Part shown: one piece after another, positions 11,406 through 11,476 of the stretch
How positions within the stretch are numbered: position 1 is the first letter of the stretch
Layout of the letters: every line of letters starts with the position of its first letter
Assembly: GCA_051881615.1 (NCBI GenBank)
Contig: JBJEQF010000019.1
Location: forward strand, 1-11,476
Source: CAMFTQ01 sp051881615
Lineage (GTDB): Bacteria; Bacillota; Clostridia; Oscillospirales; Acutalibacteraceae
Length of the DNA stretch: 11,476 nucleotides
Direction of reading: 5' to 3'
Notes under the pieces: model-generated
The model's database searches: none
Told to the model about the DNA's origin: nothing
Seen by the model: only the letters and a program-made list of their open reading frames with translations
Made by a program: the position numbers and the translations under genes

Positions 11406-11476
11406 GGCTACCCTTAGAAAGGGGAGCCAACACACCGCCCCAGCCAAAGCGAAGCGAGGCGGCTAAAGGATTCCAA
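11406..11476. repeat. GC-rich structured intergenic repeat, cut by the window edge
   Basis: Two hairpins lie in a row: GGCTACCCTT/AAGGGGAGCC (11406-11415 and 11419-11428, one mismatch, three-base loop) and CCGCC/GGCGG (11435-11439 and 11458-11462), the latter enclosing GCGAAGCGAGG. Its composition differs sharply from the AT-rich flank. From memory, it resembles a repeat family scattered between genes in gut Firmicutes (GGGAGG-type hairpin, then GCGAAGC). The right end is not visible, so its full length and whether it is intact are unknown. Confidence 0.55.

Overview
The window looks like chromosomal DNA from an AT-rich, Gram-positive clostridial gut or rumen bacterium. A Ruminococcus-like member of the Oscillospiraceae is the best guess. 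The reasons are a secreted leucine-rich-repeat protein with a Thr-Glu-Pro-Ser linker and a C-terminal type I dockerin, strong GGAGG ribosome sites, TTG/GTG starts, sigma-A promoters with 16-17 bp spacers, and housekeeping proteins of Firmicutes type. The genus is an inference; no rRNA gene is present to test it.

Layout. Positions 1-119 hold the C-terminal end of an unrecognised plus-strand gene, which ends against a bidirectional terminator. Minus-strand genes from 3440 down to 190 form a tight operon, fhs-tsaE-tsaB-rpiB, with overlapping or nearly abutting genes and one promoter upstream of fhs. It combines one-carbon folate activation, two components of the tRNA t6A machinery and a sugar-phosphate isomerase. 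Divergently, a RodA/FtsW-type cell-wall polymerase gene starts at 3608 with a TTG codon. It is followed by a large inverted repeat and a tRNA-Pro(GGG) gene with its own promoter and terminator.

The region 5232-8521 is the accessory part. It encodes the dockerin-bearing LRR protein and, upstream on the same strand, a membrane-anchored XRE regulator with six predicted membrane segments and an extracytoplasmic domain. The regulator's promoter carries a 10-bp palindrome whose half-site recurs in a perfect inverted repeat inside its own coding region. From 8747 to 11326 (minus strand) lie tyrS, with its own promoter, and a tcdA-PAP2 phosphatase operon. The right edge holds a structured, GC-rich intergenic repeat.

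How the genes fit together. TsaB and TsaE make t6A on ANN-decoding tRNAs, and TcdA dehydrates t6A to cyclic t6A, so both stages of that A37 modification are represented, in two separate operons. RodA and the PAP2 phosphatase may both touch the lipid-linked cell-wall cycle. Most of the window is ordinary housekeeping. I see no defence system, prophage, CRISPR array or biosynthetic cluster. The best lead for something undescribed is the membrane XRE regulator, its possible operator sites and the neighbouring dockerin-LRR gene; a functional link between them is unproven.
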